Below are positions 63,877-64,000 of a DNA stretch of 64,000 nucleotides, in pieces. The position numbers were made by a program, and so were the translations under genes. Source of the stretch: Bacteroidota bacterium (GTDB lineage Bacteria; Bacteroidota; Ignavibacteria; Kryptoniales; JAKASW01). The stretch spans positions 1-64,000 of the forward strand of contig JAKAGT010000004.1 of NCBI GenBank assembly GCA_021825585.1, in the 5' to 3' direction. Under the pieces are notes generated by a model. That model saw only the letters and a program-made list of their open reading frames with translations. It was not told where the DNA came from and did not search any database. Each line of letters opens with the position of its first letter. The stretch's first letter is position 1.

Positions 63877-64000
63877 AGGTCTTAAAATATAACCTTTGGA
63901 GGCCCAATCTTCAAAGACAGCCTGCCCCCCTTCCCACGCCTCAAATTCGACCAATTCCGCCGAATACGAGATGTGTTAGGGTTCCGACCTGCCTGCCGCG
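63877..64000 (-). other. Upstream end of the window
   Basis: Contains the promoter above. An upstream minus-strand frame that ends in TAA near 63883 shows no family and no start inside the window; nothing else is supported. Confidence 0.4.
63886..63914 (-). promoter_or_regulatory. Promoter of the nested tRNA locus
   Basis: Minus-strand TTGAAG (63909-63914) and TATATT (63886-63891) are separated by 17 bp. The predicted start near 63879 lies 3 bp before the outer tRNA 5' end, so the outer tRNA is transcribed first and reads on towards tig. Confidence 0.7.

Overview
The window reads as chromosome of a Gram-negative bacterium of the Bacteroidota/Ignavibacteria (FCB) type. The pointers are a type IX secretion C-terminal sorting domain (motif YPNPFNPST) on a giant exported protein, an Omp85 outer-membrane protein, lipid A/LPS genes (lpxL- and waaF-like), a DUF3098-like small membrane protein and tRNA genes without an encoded CCA. 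The taxonomic call is inference; no rRNA gene is present. Most genes lie on the minus strand in tightly overlapping operons. Start codons include TTG and GTG.

Layout. 1-50: the 5' end of an IS-type transposase runs off the edge. 281-7.3 kb: BatA/VWA protein, PduO-type cobalamin adenosyltransferase, SirB1-like protein, LOG-family protein, SDR, free-Met-sulfoxide reductase and YgfZ. 7.4-8.1 kb: small membrane protein and a SIMPL pseudogene with its middle deleted. 8.2-19.2 kb: a nearly complete haem pathway (hemL, epimerase, hemB, hemG, hemH, hemE, hemD, hemC, hemA, hemX/ccsA-like). 19.3-24.3 kb (plus strand): secreted FnIII-like protein, SpoIID-like protein, Maf, flippase-like protein, B12-binding mutase subunit and a methyltransferase coupled to it. 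24.4-33.3 kb (minus): Sua5/TsaC, heptosyltransferase, LpxL, PQQ-propeller lipoprotein, Na+/solute symporter, STAS protein, GT9-like unknown, ligA, RodZ-like. 33.4-37.2 kb (plus): lexA and dinB (SOS genes), NHL protein, exported unknown.

37.5-49.3 kb looks like an accessory block and reads visibly AT-richer in its first part. It holds a 1431-residue T9SS cargo with two SH3-like, CHAP and lysozyme-like SLT domains, a PEGA lipoprotein, a zinc-ribbon protein, a Uma2 nuclease, and a two-component pair. The kinase of that pair carries six FG-GAP repeats and an ASPIC/UnbV domain outside the membrane; its sigma54-type regulator lacks the Walker B aspartate.

49.4-63.7 kb is housekeeping again: hydroxyacid dehydrogenase, metG, ricT-like PSP1 protein, holB, Omp85 protein, DUF2795, M23 peptidase, NYN/DUF1573 pair, clpX, a 39-residue membrane micro-ORF, clpP and tig. 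Immediately upstream of tig lies the most unusual object in the window. A complete tRNA-Leu(UAG) gene sits inside the anticodon loop of a second Leu-type tRNA. The outer tRNA has intact acceptor, D, variable and T arms, but its anticodon loop is replaced by a 16-bp helix capped by the inner tRNA. A sigma70-like promoter fires just before the outer 5' end.
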